From Turnera subulata (lineage: Eukaryota; Streptophyta; Magnoliopsida; Malpighiales; Passifloraceae): 64,000 nt of DNA. The position numbers were made by a program, and so were the translations under genes. The DNA is taken from positions 3,900-67,899 of the forward strand of contig JAKUCV010000302.1 in assembly GCA_028386065.3 (NCBI GenBank), written 5' to 3'. The notes below the pieces were generated by a model. That model ran no database searches. It saw only the letters and a list, made by a program, of their open reading frames with translations, and was not told the origin of the DNA. This document shows positions 33,806 through 44,844 of this stretch, piece by piece (the stretch's first letter is position 1; every line of letters begins with the position of its first letter).

Positions 33806-34816
33806 TAGGAGTGTAAAGGAGCCAAGTCAAGCCAAGTAGTGCCAAGCTCGACTTGAGCTCGTTAAGAAAAACCCAAGCTCGACCTCGAGCTTTTATATCT
33901 TGAGATCGAGCTCCAGCTCGATAAGCTTTGGTATTACTCAAGCTCGACTCGATAAAGCTCGTTAAGTGTTAGTTGGATTTGGGAATTTGATTTCAACTCG
34001 TCAAAACTCATTAATGTAAGCTCGAACAACTCCACAAAGGACCAAAATCACCATAATAGGTACAACAAAATCGAAGGGCAGGGAACAATTAGTATCGTTA
34101 ATACTACAACCCCTTAGATGGAGAGAAAAGCACCAGAGGAAGAGAGGATGGGTTACAATTGTATGGGCTTCAAGGTTAGACTACGTGATGGCACAACAAG
34201 GGAACACCAGATGGCGGAGGATTTTCAAGACGGCGACCAGCAGTTGGGAATGAGATTCAAGGGCAAGCCAAAAAGAACCAGCTGGAAAAGTAGACTTAGA
34301 TGTGGGCAGAAACTTGAAGAAGAATAGAGGAATAGATGTTGACGAAGAGGAATAGGGAGAACAAGAAATGATGAAAGGGTGGTGGTGGTGGCGGCGCCCA
34401 GTGGCAAACGATGGTGGCGGATGAGTGGGTTAGGTCTTTAAAATTTCCAGGCGAGAGGAAAAAAAATTAGAGATTGTGGGAGATGGAGGAGAGAAGGATT
34501 AGGGATTGTGATTTCGTTTTTGTTCACAGGTTCGGCGTTTAGCAATAGCCATTAGGTTATCAAATAATAGAATTTGGTTTTGATTTCTTTCCTTTTTAAT
34601 AATTCTTTAAATTCAATCATTCAAATTAATTGTAGGGCTCAATAAATAACCCAAACTATTAATTACAGGCCTAAATCAAATTATATAATCTATAAATGGG
34701 GAAAGTCTTACAATAATAGGAAAGCCCAAAAAAATAATTAAGAAAGCTCCAAAAGGCTCGCAAGCTTTGCGAGTCGAGTAATACTAAGCTCAAGCTTGAC
34801 TTGATAACCATCCAGG
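33806..34816. repeat. Probable hAT-like element remnant rich in 'agctcgac' motifs, split by a Gypsy insertion
   Basis: It starts with a hAT-like end ('taggagtgtaaagg', 33806). Subterminal repeats of 'aagctcgac' in both orientations occur at 33840-33990 and 34755-34800, continuing beyond the Gypsy element at 40097-40135. The matching right end ('...acactccta') was not found, so it is truncated or the superfamily is wrong. The middle (34100-34450) has no recognisable product. Confidence 0.45.
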
Positions 34817-35106
34817 TGTTACGTACCGAGTCGGTACAGAAGAGAGGTTAAGAAGAGAAAGAGAGAAATGAGAGTTTGACGAGGAGAGAAATGGAGAGGA
34901 AAGAGAGTTTTCTATTTTCTTTGTTCATCAATGTTTCCCCACAATAACAACCTTGCAACGGTTATATCAGTAGAGCCGTTATACAAGGGCCAGTAGTGGC
35001 GAGCCACGTGTACAAGCTTATTGTCAATCAGTTACAACTCTGATACAAGCACATGACCAGTCGTCTAACTATGTTTGACCCGTCATTCACTATTACAATC
35101 ATAACA
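34817..35106 (-). repeat. 3' LTR of the Gypsy element
   Basis: The LTR is 290 bp, with TGTTA and TAACA ends. It differs from the copy at 39802-40091 at one position (a C/T in 'ttattgtcaatcag'). Confidence 0.95.
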
Positions 35107-38100
35107 ACTCCCCTTGCTTAAGAAATTCCTTGTCCTCAAGGATTAAAAAAACGACAAACATTGAATCACAACAACAGCTCAAGACTTGAGTCACAGCTTT
35201 CTTGTTTCTGGGTATCATCCTCCTGCCTAAAATAGCAATTGGTTCCACTAACATCTGCCCATCACCCCGCAGAATTGGAAGTTTAGAGCAAATCTGTATT
35301 CCCTGTTTTGGACTCCTCTTGAGTAGTGAGACATGGAATACAGGGTGGATGAGAGCATTTGCAGGTAAGTCGAGCTTATAAGCCACAGCTCCAATCTTCT
35401 CCAACACTTTAAAAGGTCCATAGTACTTTGAGCAGAGCTTGAGACTCTTCCTGACAGCTACTGAACTCTGCTTATATGGTTGTAATTTCAAATACACCCA
35501 GTCTCCAACAACAAATTCCCTCTCTGACCTATGTTTGTCAGCAAAAAACTTCATACGGTTGCAAGCTTTTTCCAACTGTTCTTTCAGCATTCTCATAATC
35601 TGTTCCCTGTTCTTACCCCAGTCAACAACAGCATCCACCGGAGAGTTAAATGGGTCAATGGTATGGTGTGGAGGTGGGAAACCATAGAGTGCTTGAAATG
35701 GAGTCATGCCAATAGAGGTATGAAAGGTAGTATTATACCACCATTCTGCCAGAGGTAACCAGCTTAGCCATTGGACTGGTTGTTGAAAAACGAAGCACCT
35801 CAGGTAGGTTTCCAAGCACCTATTCAACCTTTCAGTCTGACCATCTGTCTGTGGATGATAGGCTGAACTCATGAACAACTTGACCCCCAATATGCGAAAC
35901 AGTTCTTGCCAAAAGAGACTAGTGAAGATTTTATCTCTATCAGAAACTATACTCTTAGGAAGTCCATGCAACCTGTATACTTCTTTAACAAATACAGCTG
36001 CCACATCCTTAGCATTGAATGGGTGAGTTAGAGGAATGAAATGTGCAAATTTGCTGAATCTGTCCACTACTACCAGGATGGTATCTTTACCACTAGATTT
36101 CGGCAATTTCTCAATAAAATCCAAGCTAATGTCACTCCACACATTAGAAGGAATTGGCAAGGGTTGTAATAAACCTGGATAAGGAACATTTTCTGATTTA
36201 CACCTTGCACAAACATCACAATCTTTTACTACTGCTTCAGTTATACTCTTCATCCCTTTCCAATAGAAAAGCTGCTTCAATCTGTGATAAGTAGCTTGTA
36301 TGCCACTATGCCCTCCAATGGAAGAAGAATGCACATTCTCTACTAATCGTCTCCTTAACTGATCATCAGCCCCAATATACAACTTGTCTTTGTATCTAAG
36401 TATGCCATCTCTCACAGAAAAGAAGGGAAATTCCTGTGATGCTGCACCATTCAATAACATCAAAGCAGCAATAATCTTCTTGGCCTCATCATCATTGGAA
36501 TAACTGGCTGCAACTTCATTAAACCATGTTGGAATTATGACAGATATTGCACCAAAATCAGCAATTGGAGAAGATATCATTGGGTGCCTAGAAAGGGCAT
36601 CAGCTACTACATTCTCCTTACCCTTTCTGTATTGAATTCGGTAGTTCAACCCAAGCAACTTAGTGAGACCTTTCTTCTGGATGGTAGTATGAATTCGCTG
36701 CTCGAGCAAAAATTTAAGGCTCTCATGATCAGTCTTAATGATAAACTCACCACACTCCAAATAATGGCGCCAATGATCAATGGCTTTGAGAATTGCCAAG
36801 TACTCCTTCTCATAGATGGAAAGTCCTGCAATCTTAGGACCAACAGCTTTGCTCAAATAAGCTAAAGGCCTCCCATTCTGCATCAAAACTGCTCCAAATC
36901 CTGTATCACAAGCATCGGTCTCCAGGATAAAAGGTTGATTGAAATCAGGTAAAGCGAGAACAGGAGCTGTGATGACTGCCTTCTTGAGCTGATTGAATGC
37001 GTTTTCTGCTGTAACATTCCAATGAAAGTTATCCTTCTTTGTCATAGCAGTAAGAGGTTTGCTTATAACTCCGTAGTGCCTAACAAACTTGCGGTAGTAA
37101 CCTGTAAGGCCAAGGAATGAACGCAACTCCTTCAATGATTTTGGCAGTGGCCAAGCTGCCATTGCTTCAGTTTTCTTTGGATCAGTGGCGACTCCCTCTT
37201 TCGAAATGATATGGCCCAGATACTCAACACTTGATTGTGCAAAAGAGCATTTGGAATGCTTAGCAAAGAGTTTGTGCTCCCGGAGCAACTGGAAAACTAA
37301 TCTCAAGTGTTGTGCATGTGTAGGAAGGTCTGGACTATATATGAGGATGTCATCAAAAAAAACAAGTACAAATTTACGAAGATATGGGCCAAATATATGA
37401 TTCATAAGGGCTTGAAATGTGGCTGGGGCGTTAGTAAGACCAAAGGGCATGACTCGAAACTCAAAATGGCCATGGTGTGTACGAAAAGCTGTTTTTGGTA
37501 TGTCTTCAGTTCGCATTCTGATTTGATGATAACCAGAGCGAAGGTCAATTTTGGTAAAGTATTGAGCACCACCTAATTCGTCCAACAGATCATCAACTAT
37601 CGGAATTGGAAACTTGTTTTTGATTGTTTTATCATTCAGTTGGCGATAATCAATGCACATACGCCAGTTCCCATCTTTCTTTTTGACCAACAAAACTGGT
37701 GATGCAAATGGACTTTGACTAGGTTGAATGACTGTGGAAGCAAGCATTTCAGATACTTGCTTTTCAATTTCGGTTTTTTGTTCATGAGTGTGTCTATAGG
37801 GTCTAAGGTTAATTGGCTCTGTGTTTGGTTGTAAGTGTATAGCATGGTCATGACTTCGTTCTGGTGGTAAGGATGTGGGTTCAGTAAACAAGTCTTGGTA
37901 ATCAGAAAGTAATTTGGAGATGGAAGAAGGAATTGGGTCGTTGGTTACCTGAGTATTAGTATCCAGTTGCAATAGGGCAAATTCAACCCCTTCTTCGCCA
38001 ATACGCACACTTTTATGGATGGCTTCTACTGAAATCAGCTGCAGTTCTTTGCTAGAATCCATCTTGCCACTGAGTTCTACAACTTGATCACCTTTAGTCA

Positions 38101-39376
38101 AGGATAACTTGGAGTGCTTCCAGTTGAAAGAGACAGGACTGAAAGGTAATAGCCAATCAACACCTAGGACCATATCACAGCTATTCAAGTCCAATATTCG
38201 TAAATCACCAGAGAAAGTGTTACCCTGCATCATCCAATTAAAATTTTTGCAAACAAAAGTACTAGTCATTCGCTGACCATTCGCTACCATTACTGATAAC
38301 GGGGTGGCATGATGCATGGGAACATTGAGTTCTTTGGCTACTTTACTGCTCAAGTAACTCAGTGTACTTCCACTATCTGCCATGATCAATAATTGTCTGC
38401 CATGATAATCACCATCGATCTTCAGAACGCCAGCACCATTAGAAAGGGTATGTAACAAGCTAGCCTCAACTTGTGTCGGGTTATCCATTGGTTCTTCATC
38501 CGCAACAGGTTCATCATGGTCAATGAATGCAAAATCATCAGAAGTTTCAATGCAATGCAGAAGACGAACTTTACACTGATGACCAGGAGAGTACTTGTCA
38601 CCACATTTGAAACATAAGCCTGCTCTTCTGCGATGCTCCAAAAGAGACTGTCTAGGTTGATCAGAAGGTCTGATTATAAGTGCTTTCGATGGAGCTAGGC
38701 TGGTTGTGGCAGTATCAGAATTCCTCCACATTAATGCGCGAGAGTTAGAACTCTCAGTATCGCCTTCTCTTGGACTAGTAACATAGTAAGGTGGTGTTCT
38801 TGTTGGTTGGCGTTGCATCGAGCGTAGAGACAATTCTTGCACCTTTGCCTGTTTAAAAGCCTCAGCTAAAGTTGTTGGATTAAGGATCTTGACCCAAGGA
38901 CACAGGTCATCCTTCAATCCAGTAAGGAAAAAAGACAAGTACTCCTGCTCTGTAAATGAAGCATTCATATCCAACAACAATGATTTCAAGGACTCAAACT
39001 TCTCCTGGTACTCCATAACAGAACCTTGTTGACGAAGTAGCTTGAACTCTTCCATCACATCAAGGTATTCACTCATTCCAAAACGAGTACAGATTGCCTC
39101 TATAAGCAGTGGTTTTTCAGCCAAGAATCCATGAAACCAGAGGTCTGCTCTACCATCCAAATACATAGAGGCTAATTCCAACTTCCGGTGATCAGCTATT
39201 TTATAGAGATCAAAATACCGAGTACACTTCCGTAACCAACCCCTAGGGTTTTCTCCAGAAAAAGGTAAAAGCTGTAATTTGGGGAATTTAGGGGAAAATT
39301 CGTCAACACTGCTTCCCCCTGTCACTGCTTTATCACCGGTTTTATCCGAAGTAGGAACAACCCCAATCTTAGCCAT
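35099..39376 (-). CDS. Gypsy gag-pol polyprotein (1425 aa, uninterrupted)
   Basis: The domain order is typical of Ty3/Gypsy. Gag occupies about 30-195, with a zinc knuckle '[14 protein letters not shown]' at 255-268. An aspartic protease has 'ADSGS' at about 333-337. Reverse transcriptase (about 550-730) has '[10 protein letters not shown]' as its catalytic block. RNase H follows ('[15 protein letters not shown]'). Integrase has an HHCC finger ('[10 protein letters not shown]', 'CDVCARCK') and a DDE core ('[13 protein letters not shown]', 'SDRDKIF', '[13 protein letters not shown]'). The C-terminus has '[11 protein letters not shown]' and then a chromodomain-like 'AVTQVL...[14 protein letters not shown]' that lacks the central tryptophan block, so the chromodomain looks shortened. 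The stop lies just inside the 3' LTR. An upstream gag-like ORF in another frame overlaps its start by 55 bases. Confidence 0.95.
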   Translation of the reverse strand: MAKIGVVPTSDKTGDKAVTGGSSVDEFSPKFPKLQLLPFSGENPRGWLRKCTRYFDLYKIADHRKLELASMYLDGRADLWFHGFLAEKPLLIEAICTRFGMSEYLDVMEEFKLLRQQGSVMEYQEKFESLKSLLLDMNASFTEQEYLSFFLTGLKDDLCPWVKILNPTTLAEAFKQAKVQELSLRSMQRQPTRTPPYYVTSPREGDTESSNSRALMWRNSDTATTSLAPSKALIIRPSDQPRQSLLEHRRRAGLCFKCGDKYSPGHQCKVRLLHCIETSDDFAFIDHDEPVADEEPMDNPTQVEASLLHTLSNGAGVLKIDGDYHGRQLLIMADSGSTLSYLSSKVAKELNVPMHHATPLSVMVANGQRMTSTFVCKNFNWMMQGNTFSGDLRILDLNSCDMVLGVDWLLPFSPVSFNWKHSKLSLTKGDQVVELSGKMDSSKELQLISVEAIHKSVRIGEEGVEFALLQLDTNTQVTNDPIPSSISKLLSDYQDLFTEPTSLPPERSHDHAIHLQPNTEPINLRPYRHTHEQKTEIEKQVSEMLASTVIQPSQSPFASPVLLVKKKDGNWRMCIDYRQLNDKTIKNKFPIPIVDDLLDELGGAQYFTKIDLRSGYHQIRMRTEDIPKTAFRTHHGHFEFRVMPFGLTNAPATFQALMNHIFGPYLRKFVLVFFDDILIYSPDLPTHAQHLRLVFQLLREHKLFAKHSKCSFAQSSVEYLGHIISKEGVATDPKKTEAMAAWPLPKSLKELRSFLGLTGYYRKFVRHYGVISKPLTAMTKKDNFHWNVTAENAFNQLKKAVITAPVLALPDFNQPFILETDACDTGFGAVLMQNGRPLAYLSKAVGPKIAGLSIYEKEYLAILKAIDHWRHYLECGEFIIKTDHESLKFLLEQRIHTTIQKKGLTKLLGLNYRIQYRKGKENVVADALSRHPMISSPIADFGAISVIIPTWFNEVAASYSNDDEAKKIIAALMLLNGAASQEFPFFSVRDGILRYKDKLYIGADDQLRRRLVENVHSSSIGGHSGIQATYHRLKQLFYWKGMKSITEAVVKDCDVCARCKSENVPYPGLLQPLPIPSNVWSDISLDFIEKLPKSSGKDTILVVVDRFSKFAHFIPLTHPFNAKDVAAVFVKEVYRLHGLPKSIVSDRDKIFTSLFWQELFRILGVKLFMSSAYHPQTDGQTERLNRCLETYLRCFVFQQPVQWLSWLPLAEWWYNTTFHTSIGMTPFQALYGFPPPHHTIDPFNSPVDAVVDWGKNREQIMRMLKEQLEKACNRMKFFADKHRSEREFVVGDWVYLKLQPYKQSSVAVRKSLKLCSKYYGPFKVLEKIGAVAYKLDLPANALIHPVFHVSLLKRSPKQGIQICSKLPILRGDGQMLVEPIAILGRRMIPRNKKAVTQVLSCCCDSMFVVFLILEDKEFLKQGELL

Positions 39377-39777
39377 AGGAGTAGTACCTCAACAGATTTT
39401 GCAACAGGACTAACCATAGCAGGATTAGAGTTATCGGAGTTACCATTAACCGGTGCAGATGGCGACGCCGCCGCCGGTGGAGGTAAGATTCCAGGATCCT
39501 CCAAATCAACCACGCCCGGACGCGGCGGCTTCGGCGGAGGTTCCCGAGCAGCGATCGCGGAGAGCATTTCTCTCAAAGAGTCCATCTGAAGACGCATCTC
39601 TGCCCGGTGAGATTCCGCCGCCGTCTTGACCTCTGTGAGAACCACTTGCTTCAGCGACAGAACATCTTGCCGGTGAGATTCCGCCGCCGTCTTGACCTCT
39701 GTGAGAGTCTTCTCCAAAGTCTTTACTTGCTCTTCAACGTTACCCAAGCGATTGTTAGCAACCATGGTAACCGCCAC
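39322..39777 (-). CDS. Gypsy leader ORF (gag N-terminal coiled-coil-like segment)
   Basis: It encodes 151 residues. The first half is heptad-rich and partly duplicated ('[12 protein letters not shown]' occurs twice), followed by a Pro-rich linker. Such segments normally form the N-terminus of chromovirus gag. Here it is in a different frame from the polyprotein and overlaps it by 55 bases, so either a frameshift in translation or a one-base mutation separates the two. The last 20 residues are Leu-rich out-of-frame reading. Confidence 0.7.
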   Translation of the reverse strand: MAVTMVANNRLGNVEEQVKTLEKTLTEVKTAAESHRQDVLSLKQVVLTEVKTAAESHRAEMRLQMDSLREMLSAIAAREPPPKPPRPGVVDLEDPGILPPPAAASPSAPVNGNSDNSNPAMVSPVAKSVEVLLLWLRLGLFLLRIKPVIKQ

Positions 39778-39787
39778 AAGATCTACA

Positions 39788-39801
39788 GCTCCGCTACCAA
39801 T
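39788..39801 (-). other. Primer-binding site of the Gypsy element
   Basis: The 14 bases after the 5' LTR, ATTGGTAGCGGAGC on the minus strand, are identical to those after the left LTR of the gag-only element at 41881. They resemble the initiator-Met site (TGGTATCAGAGC) with two substitutions. Confidence 0.7.
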
Positions 39802-40091
39802 TGTTACGTACCGAGTCGGTACAGAAGAGAGGTTAAGAAGAGAAAGAGAGAAATGAGAGTTTGACGAGGAGAGAAATGGAGAGGAAAGAGAGTTTTCTAT
39901 TTTCTTTGTTCATCAATGTTTCCCCACAATAACAACCTTGCAACGGTTATATCAGTAGAGCCGTTATACAAGGGCCAGTAGTGGCGAGCCACGTGTACAA
40001 GCTTATTGTTAATCAGTTACAACTCTGATACAAGCACATGACCAGTCGTCTAACTATGTTTGACCCGTCATTCACTATTACAATCATAACA
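39802..40091 (-). repeat. 5' LTR of the Gypsy element
   Basis: This is the 290 bp partner of 34817-35106, identical except for one base. Confidence 0.95.
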
Positions 40092-40597
40092 CCAGGCTCG
40101 ACTCGAGTTCGAGTATCTTCCGAGTAACTCGCTATAGTAACCTAAGACACTAATAGAAATTGACACACACAACACCTGGTGCCTTGGTGCTTGTATTATA
40201 GTAGCAGATACAGTATTATAGTAGAACATAAACACTTTAGTGATAAGAGGAGGTAAGTCTAACAGCTAGCTAGCTGTACAGATTGATAACATCAATAGTT
40301 AGCTCTTACCCTAAGATACATCAATATCCCTTAACATTCCCCCTCAAACTCAACCCGATGTAATACCAAGGTTGAGTTTGTCACAAAGATGATTAAAGCG
40401 AGCTGTTGAGAGAGGTTTTATCAGAATGTCTGCCACCTGATTGTTGCTCCCAATAAACAGAACCCGAAGCTACTTTTGTTGCACTTGTTCTCGAACAAAG
40501 TGTAAATCTATCTCCACATGCTTCGTACGCGCATGAAGTACCGGAATATGGCTCAAGTAGGTTGCACCCAGAATATCACACCACATCATAGGCGGCG

Positions 40598-41536
40598 TCA
40601 CTTGTTTACCCAATCCCAAAAGTAGAAACCGAACCCAATCATCTCAGCAGCACCATCAGCCATGGCTTTATACTCAGCCTCGGTTGAGCTCCTAGCAACT
40701 GTCCTCTGCTTCCTGGATGCCCAAGCCACCAAATTTCTACCAAGATAAATTAGAAAACCAGCTGTAGATTTTTTGTTATCAGAACTACTTGCCCAATCCG
40801 CATCCGTAACGCAGCGGTCGGATATACAAACCATACATTGCCATTAGTTTGAGATACCGTAGTATTTGTTTAACTGCTACCAAATGCTTTGTGGTAGGGG
40901 AGTGCATAAACTGACTTACCTTGCTCACCGAGAAGGCAATATTCGGCCTTGTAATAGCTAGATATTGCAAGGATCCCACTAATTGCCTATAAATAGTAGG
41001 ACTAGGGAGAGGGTCATCATTGCCAAGACGCAATGTGTGTGAAGTAGAGGCAAGCGTAAGAACAGGTTTGCATTGCTCCATCCCAGCTCGCTGAAGAATG
41101 TCACGAATGTATTTATCCTGAGTAAGAACAAGACCGTCGCCGTGTTGATGAAGTTCAAGACCCAAAAAAATATTTCGGTGCTCCAAGATCCCTGATCGTA
41201 AAAGTCCTGCTCAAAAAGCAGAAGTAAATTGTTCACAAAATCCGGGTTACTACCAGTCACTAGTATATCATCCACATAAACAAGAACATAAACCTTAGTG
41301 CCATCCCAAACGTAGATGAGCAAGGATGGATTAGCTTCCGAGATAACAAACCCTTGTGTAACCAATGTTGCACTTAAGCGGGAGTACCAAGCATGAGGTG
41401 CTTGTTTCAAACCGTAGAGAGACTTTTTGAGAAGACAAACATGCGTGGGTTTGGCACTGTCTGCATAACCTGGAGGTTGCGCCGTAAAGACCCGTTCTTG
41501 TAAGTGTCCATGTAAGAATGCATTTCTTATATCCAA
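40598..41536 (-). pseudogene. Copia reverse transcriptase (C-terminal part) and RNase H
   Basis: The 41536-40979 frame begins at 'MDIRNAFLHGHLQERV' and has 'YGLKQAPHAWYSR' and the catalytic 'YVDDILVTGS'. The frame shifts near 41190 into 41186-40785 ('FLGLELHQHGDGLVLTQDKY', 'YRQLVGSLQYLAITRPNIAF'). It shifts again into 40834-40598 with the RNase H block 'DADWASSSDNKKSTAGF' and 'RSSTEAEYKAM'. The N-terminal part of RT continues beyond the gag-only insertion at 44186-44540. Confidence 0.88.
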
Positions 41537-41538
41537 CT

Positions 41539-44185
41539 TGATGCAGGAGCAAAATTATTAGTATTTTAATATTTTATTTTATTTTTATGTTGGGTTGGTT
41601 ACTGTTCACGTGTCACAATTCACGTGTTACTGTAGCATGTCGGCACTGTTCATGCGTACTGTAGCAGTACTATTCCTTTTATGTTTAGGTTTTCTCTAGT
41701 ATAAATAGGTTATGTTAGCTTTAGTTTTCGGTAGCTTATTATTATTTTATTTTGACTAAACGTCTCTAGTGGTTTTTAAACCCTAGTTATCATATTATTG
41801 TTCCTAAACAATTCTGATTGCGTATTCCGCTAGAATCTATGTTATTTTGAGTTCTCTATTCTATTCTCTACCCTACATCAATTGGTAGCGGAGCGAAACG
41901 TTAGCGAATAGGTTTGCGAAAACGACACCATGGTAGGCAGAGGTAGAGGTCGTGGGCAAGGAAATCAAAATCAGCAAGATATCCTAGTTGATCTTCAGCG
42001 TCAGATTGCAGCATTATCGCGAGATATGCGCGCGCTACGGCGACAGGAACCGGTGGCAGCCCGAATGGAGATTCCGGAAGGCAACACCAACCCTGCAGAT
42101 ATACCGGAAGGTAGTCGAGGGGCAGAATCAACGGAAGTTGATGACTCTGATGAAGAAAACCCTTTTCACAATGCTGGAGCTGCAGGCATCGCAGCAGGAG
42201 GCGGACTTGAAGAGAGGTTAGTTCATGCTTTAGATCTGAATAGTGGTGGAATTAAGATAGAAGTTTCAGATTTTTCTGGAAAGATGCATATGGAAGACTA
42301 TTTAGATTGGGAAGCAAGTTTGGAGAATTATTTTGAGTGGAAACCTTTGGTTGAAAAGCGAAAAGTGTTATTTGTTAAGCTTAAATTGAAAGGCACTGCA
42401 CTTCAATGGTGGAAGAGAGTTGAGGAGCAACGTGTACGTCAAAGAAAGCCTAAAATTGACACTTGGGAACATATGAAGAGAAAGTTGCGCAAGCAATTTT
42501 TGGCATCTGATTATGTTATGGAGTTATATGAGAGATTTCATTCTTTAAGACAGCGAAGCATGACAGTGGAGGAGTATACGGCTGAATTTAACAACTTACT
42601 GATTAGAGTTGGTCTTAGAGAGTCAAAAGAACAATTGACTTCTCGTTTTCTTTCAGGTCTAAACCGAGCTGTTAGGGATGAGATGGGAGTTGTACGTTTG
42701 TTTAATCTTGAAGATGCTCGTCAATTTGCATTGATGGCTGAAAAACGAGTGCAGCGCTATGGGGCAAGGCGTCCTCTGTTCGGAAGAATGGATGGGATTG
42801 GGCAGAAACCTGCTGGTGGATTTCGTGGTAATAAATTTGACTTGAATACTCACAAATCCAGCCAAGGTGGTGCGGTGAATAATCGCTTTGGCGCAAGGAA
42901 TTCAAGCAACGGAGAGAGAAGTGACAAAGGTCACAATTCTAAACAATTGAAGCCTCAAATCAGTTCTGGTCCTACAGCTTCTAAGGATGGTAATGAGTCT
43001 CGCATTCGTTGTTTTATTTGTGGAGAAAAGGGACACTTCTCTTATAGTTGTCCACAAGGTAGAGTGAATTCAGCGAACTTGGAAGATGAAGAAGAGGAGG
43101 CATTTGAACCTATTAATGATGAGCAGGATGAAGAGGATGGATATCCGGATGTAGAGGATGATAACGAAGAATATGGATATCAAGAGGAGGAGAGCAGGTT
43201 GTTGTTGATGACAAACAAATGTGAGGAAGAAGATTGGAATTCTCCACCAATCTATGACACTTATAGTGATGATGATGATATCTTTCCTCTAGAAGAGATT
43301 GCTATGAACAAGCAAGATGATAATAAAGAGAACATTGCAGCAACAATAATAAATTTCCATGACCCTTTTGAATGTGCTGCTCAAACTCTTTCAAAGACAG
43401 ATTATAATAACGATTTTGTGCAGCCAAATTTTGAAAAGTGTGCGGAAGAAGTTTGGCCAAAGATGGATAAGTATTCTGGCATGCATGGGGTCTCCCATGT
43501 GCAGGGTGATATAGATGTAATTGATTCTATATGGTTGAACTTTGTGGAGAATGAATCTAAACGGAAAAGTGCTAGAATGAAAACAGAAGTTAAGAAAATC
43601 ATTGAAGGAAGCTCGAGGAATGTGGATTCTGGTCTACTTCAAATGTCTTCATCAACTTCTAAGGAGTTTGGATCTCGTGGAGTGTGTGTTCGATGCTTAG
43701 TAGATTTTAATAGCAAGCTGAAAGACAATTTCTGTTCGAAGTTCAAATGCAAGAAAGGTTGGCAAGGTTTGATTGGACATCCACATGATCGGGGCAAGAT
43801 CAACTTGCAGACAAGTTGTTTTCAACCTGAGGGGATTGATGCAGGAGCAAAATTATTAGTATTTTAATATTTTATTTTATTTTTATATTGGGTCGGTTAC
43901 TGTTCAAGTGTCACAATTCACGTGTTACTGTAGCATGCCGGTACTGTTCATGCGTACTGTAGCAGTGCTGTTCCTTTTATGTTTAGGTTTTCTCTAGTAT
44001 AAATAGGTTATGTTAGCTTTAGTTTTCGGTAGCTTATTATTATTTTATTTTGACTAAACGTCTCTAGTGGTTTTTAAACCCTAATTATCAAATTATTGTT
44101 CCTAAACAATTCTGATTGCGTATTCCGCTAGAATCTATGTTATTTTGAGTTCTCTATTCGCTATTCTATTCTCTACCCTACATCA
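41539..44185 (+). mobile_element. Gag-only LTR retrotransposon (TR-GAG type), complete
   Basis: The 2647 bp element is bounded by an exact 5 bp duplication caact (41534-41538 and 44186-44190). LTRs are 41539-41880 and 43837-44185 (342 and 349 bp; the right one has a 7 bp repeat 'ctattcg' extra). They start TGATGCAGG and end CCTACATCA. A primer-binding site follows at 41881 and a purine tract (gagggga-type, about 43829-43835) precedes the right LTR. It encodes gag but no protease, polymerase or integrase, so it must use another element's enzymes. It lies inside the Copia RT domain. Confidence 0.93.
41930..43867 (+). CDS. Gag protein of the gag-only element (645 aa)
   Basis: The single frame starts 50 bp after the LTR. 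A basic Gly/Arg-rich start ('GRGRGRGQG') is followed by an acidic linker. The retrotransposon gag domain spans about residues 95-265 ('LQWWKRVEEQRV', 'YTAEFNNLLIRVGL', 'FLSGLNRAVRDEM'). A CCHC zinc knuckle 'CFICGEKGHFSYSC' follows at about 361-374, and then a long acidic C-terminal region (about 385-600) with no known enzyme motif. The frame ends just inside the right LTR. The absence of any pol sequence, with no sign of decay in gag, suggests a gag-only design maintained by selection or a recent burst. Confidence 0.9.
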   Translation: MVGRGRGRGQGNQNQQDILVDLQRQIAALSRDMRALRRQEPVAARMEIPEGNTNPADIPEGSRGAESTEVDDSDEENPFHNAGAAGIAAGGGLEERLVHALDLNSGGIKIEVSDFSGKMHMEDYLDWEASLENYFEWKPLVEKRKVLFVKLKLKGTALQWWKRVEEQRVRQRKPKIDTWEHMKRKLRKQFLASDYVMELYERFHSLRQRSMTVEEYTAEFNNLLIRVGLRESKEQLTSRFLSGLNRAVRDEMGVVRLFNLEDARQFALMAEKRVQRYGARRPLFGRMDGIGQKPAGGFRGNKFDLNTHKSSQGGAVNNRFGARNSSNGERSDKGHNSKQLKPQISSGPTASKDGNESRIRCFICGEKGHFSYSCPQGRVNSANLEDEEEEAFEPINDEQDEEDGYPDVEDDNEEYGYQEEESRLLLMTNKCEEEDWNSPPIYDTYSDDDDIFPLEEIAMNKQDDNKENIAATIINFHDPFECAAQTLSKTDYNNDFVQPNFEKCAEEVWPKMDKYSGMHGVSHVQGDIDVIDSIWLNFVENESKRKSARMKTEVKKIIEGSSRNVDSGLLQMSSSTSKEFGSRGVCVRCLVDFNSKLKDNFCSKFKCKKGWQGLIGHPHDRGKINLQTSCFQPEGIDAGAKLLVF

Positions 44186-44542
44186 CAACTACCGAATAGA
44201 CCATCGTTGTCACAAAGAAAAAGATAGAATAATTCTGATAGTTGTTGGTTTCACAACAAGACTGAATGTTTTTGTGTAATCAAGGCCTTCTCTCTAGTGG
44301 AATCCTTTGGCTACAAGTTTAGGCTTATAGCGATCAATACACCCATCCGTTCTTCGTTTAATCTTATACACCCATTTACAACCGATTAAATTCATCAAAG
44401 ACTGAAGTGGCACTAAATCCCATGTCTAGTTGGCAATGAGTGCATTCATCTCCTCTAACATAGCTTGGTTCCAAACTTTATATTTCTTGGCTTCGGTAAA
44501 GGATGAAGGTTCAGTTTCAGGTTAGGTTAAAGTTTCTGATGA
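44186..44542 (-). pseudogene. Copia reverse transcriptase, N-terminal part
   Basis: This is the continuation of the RT domain beyond the gag-only element. The minus strand encodes scattered RT-start motifs around the conserved lysine/arginine-rich 'cKWVyKiK' region, with stops and shifts. It joins the 41536-40979 part across the 5 bp duplication. Confidence 0.6.
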
Positions 44543-44560
44543 GTGAGTAGTGGGAGAGTA

Positions 44561-44572
44561 GGTAGGCGGCTA

Positions 44573-44647
<75 letters not shown>

Positions 44648-44826
44648 CGCTGGCTGGGCTGCCTTTGAAATTAATCTCCGGCCGTTCAGTGCCGATCTCT
44701 TTTCTGCAATGGAAAAAAAGGAGCAGATTTTACTCGGCACAACCTAACGTGGACTTGGATAATGATTTTTATGTAGACAGATTCGAAAAGGAAGATGATT
44801 ATATCCACGCTTTAGCAGACGGCCCT
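44561..44826 (+). other. Inserted segment: 75-base G run plus a foreign gene fragment
   Basis: A run of 75 G (44573-44647) is followed by about 175 bp unrelated to the Copia host. Its plus frame (44665 on) encodes 'MKLISGRSVPISFLQWKKR' then a run including 'DLDNDFYVDRFEKEDD', like the start of an organelle-targeted nuclear protein. The segment is flanked by an exact 18 bp direct repeat, gtgagtagtgggagagta (44543-44560 and 44827-44844). It may be a true insertion with target duplication, or an assembly artefact around a homopolymer. The gene is not recognised. Confidence 0.6.
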
Positions 44827-44844
44827 GTGAGTAGTGGGAGAGTA

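Larger units (their letters stand above)
34817..40091 (-). mobile_element. Young, nearly intact Ty3/Gypsy chromovirus-like retrotransposon
   Basis: The 5275 bp element is flanked by an exact 5 bp duplication ccagg (34812-34816 and 40092-40096). Its two 290 bp LTRs differ at one base by my reading, which means a recent insertion. On the minus strand the 5' LTR (40091-39802) is followed by a primer-binding site at 39788-39801, a gag-like leader ORF, and one long uninterrupted gag-pol frame to the 3' LTR. The purine-rich tract 'gcaaggggagt' (about 35107-35117) precedes the 3' LTR. Confidence 0.95.

Noticed and set aside
34118..34327. 69-codon plus frame between repeat remnants
   Set aside because: No recognisable domain, and it sits within a probable transposon remnant.
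44573..44647. G run as a functional G-quadruplex or telomere-like element
   Set aside because: A pure homopolymer without spaced tracts inside a transposon is better explained as an insertion or technical artefact; no functional context is seen.
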